6,605 nucleotides of DNA. It comes from an uncultured Microbacteriaceae bacterium (GTDB lineage: Bacteria; Actinomycetota; Actinomycetes; Actinomycetales; Microbacteriaceae). Of the stretch, positions 5,862 to 6,605 are shown one piece after another. Under the pieces are notes generated by a model. It made no database searches. It had not been told where the DNA came from and worked only from the letters and a program-made list of their open reading frames with translations. Each line of letters begins with the position of its first letter. The stretch's first letter is position 1. The position numbers were made by a program, and so were the translations under genes. The DNA lies in the NCBI GenBank assembly GCA_946481135.1, contig CAMLMQ010000168.1, forward strand, positions 1 through 6,605, in the 5' to 3' direction.

Positions 5862-6605
5862 CGGCACTCCTGCGACCCCGGCGTCGATCCCCGAACCGCA
5901 CGACCCCGTCGAGGTGATCGACACCGTCGACGGCTATCGGGATGCCGTGGCCCGGCTCGCCGAGGGCACCGGGCCGTTCGCCGTCGACGCCGAGCGCGCA
6001 TCCGGGTTCCGCTACTCCCAGCGGGCCTACCTCATCCAGGTCTACCGCCGAGGTGCCGGCTCGTTCCTCTTCGACCCTCCCGCGATCGGCGACTTCTCCG
6101 AACTCGCGCAGGTGATGGCGGGCGAGGAGTGGATCCTGCACGCCGCGAGCCAAGACCTCCCGTGCCTGCGCGAAGTCGGGCTCGACCCCGAGGTGATCTT
6201 CGACACCGAGCTCGGCGCCCGACTCGCGGGGCTGCCCCGCGTGGGCCTGGGCACGGTCGTCGCCGACCTGCTCGGCATCCATCTCGCGAAGGAGCACTCG
6301 GCGGCCGACTGGTCGACGCGGCCGCTGCCGCAGAGCTGGCTCGTCTACGCCGCGCTCGACGTCGAACTGCTGCCCGACCTGCGCGACAAGATCGGCCAAC
6401 TGCTCGACGACGCGGGCAAGACCGGGATCGCGCGGGAGGAGTTCGACGCCGTGCTGCTGCGCGAGCCCGTGTCGCGCCAGGAACCCTGGCGGCGGCTCTC
6501 CGGCATCCACGCGCTGCGCCAGCCGCGCAACCTCGCGGTCGCCCGGGAGTTGTGGCATGCGCGCGACGACTACGCGCGCGAGATCGACTCGGCGCCCGGC
6601 CGGCT
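5854..6605 (+). CDS. rnd: Ribonuclease D (partial, C-terminus beyond window)
   Basis: RNase D is a 3'-to-5' exoribonuclease of the DEDDy family that trims tRNA and other RNA 3' ends in the cytoplasm. The first 250 residues are present. Exo I is FAVDAERASGFRYS (42-55) with Asp45 and Glu47. Exo II is LHAASQDLPCLREVG (95-109) with Asp101. Exo III is YAALDVELLPDL (165-176) with Tyr165 and Asp169, so all catalytic positions are kept. GLPRVGLGTVVADLLG and the ADWSTRPLPQSWLVYA stretch are typical of the fold. An HRDC domain begins near EPWRRLSGIHALR (210-222) and runs off the right edge. The GTG at 5854 overlaps the DUF3000 stop by 8 bases and lacks a clear ribosome site, implying translational coupling. 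A second in-frame GTG at 5914 would shorten the product by 20 residues without losing any catalytic motif and cannot be excluded. Confidence 0.93.
   Translation, partial: MADGTPATPASIPEPHDPVEVIDTVDGYRDAVARLAEGTGPFAVDAERASGFRYSQRAYLIQVYRRGAGSFLFDPPAIGDFSELAQVMAGEEWILHAASQDLPCLREVGLDPEVIFDTELGARLAGLPRVGLGTVVADLLGIHLAKEHSAADWSTRPLPQSWLVYAALDVELLPDLRDKIGQLLDDAGKTGIAREEFDAVLLREPVSRQEPWRRLSGIHALRQPRNLAVARELWHARDDYAREIDSAPGR

Overview
The window is very GC-rich. All eight genes show the strong third-position G/C bias of a high-GC actinobacterium, which also makes the non-coding frames look falsely open. The gene content (DUF3000 next to RNase D, and a CysA/SseA-type sulfurtransferase next to SufE and a RibD C-terminal-like reductase) and the GTG starts point to Actinomycetota. 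Microbacteriaceae is my best guess, but that is inference. It looks like core chromosome: I see no insertion sequence, phage gene, CRISPR array, tRNA or rRNA.

Left part, minus strand: the first 196 residues of an Amt-type ammonium transporter run off the left edge (1-589). A 216-base regulatory gap follows (590-805). It holds a four-pentamer array in 11-bp register that matches the GlnR nitrogen-regulator box, a 13-bp palindrome and a small GC hairpin. Next is zapE (806-1822), an AFG1/ZapE-type ATPase. A 117-base divergent gap separates it from the plus-strand genes.

Middle, plus strand: a compact operon-like run encodes a two-domain thiosulfate sulfurtransferase (1940-2839), SufE (2867-3304) and a stand-alone RibD C-terminal/DHFR-like reductase (3301-4017). 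SufE and the reductase overlap by 4 bases. The first two products suggest persulfide-sulfur handling. The reductase is probably co-expressed, but its substrate cannot be read from the sequence.

Right part: a membrane-anchored alpha/beta hydrolase on the minus strand (3990-5171) converges on the reductase gene, and their 3' ends overlap by 28 bases. After a 93-base divergent gap, a DUF3000 gene (5265-5861) appears to start from a leaderless transcript. It overlaps by 8 bases the start of an RNase D gene (5854 to the right edge, truncated by the window).

I did not find a clearly new biological system. The points most worth a second look are the GlnR-like array upstream of amt, the probable leaderless promoter of the DUF3000-rnd pair, and the coupling of sulfur-transfer genes to an orphan RibD-like reductase.
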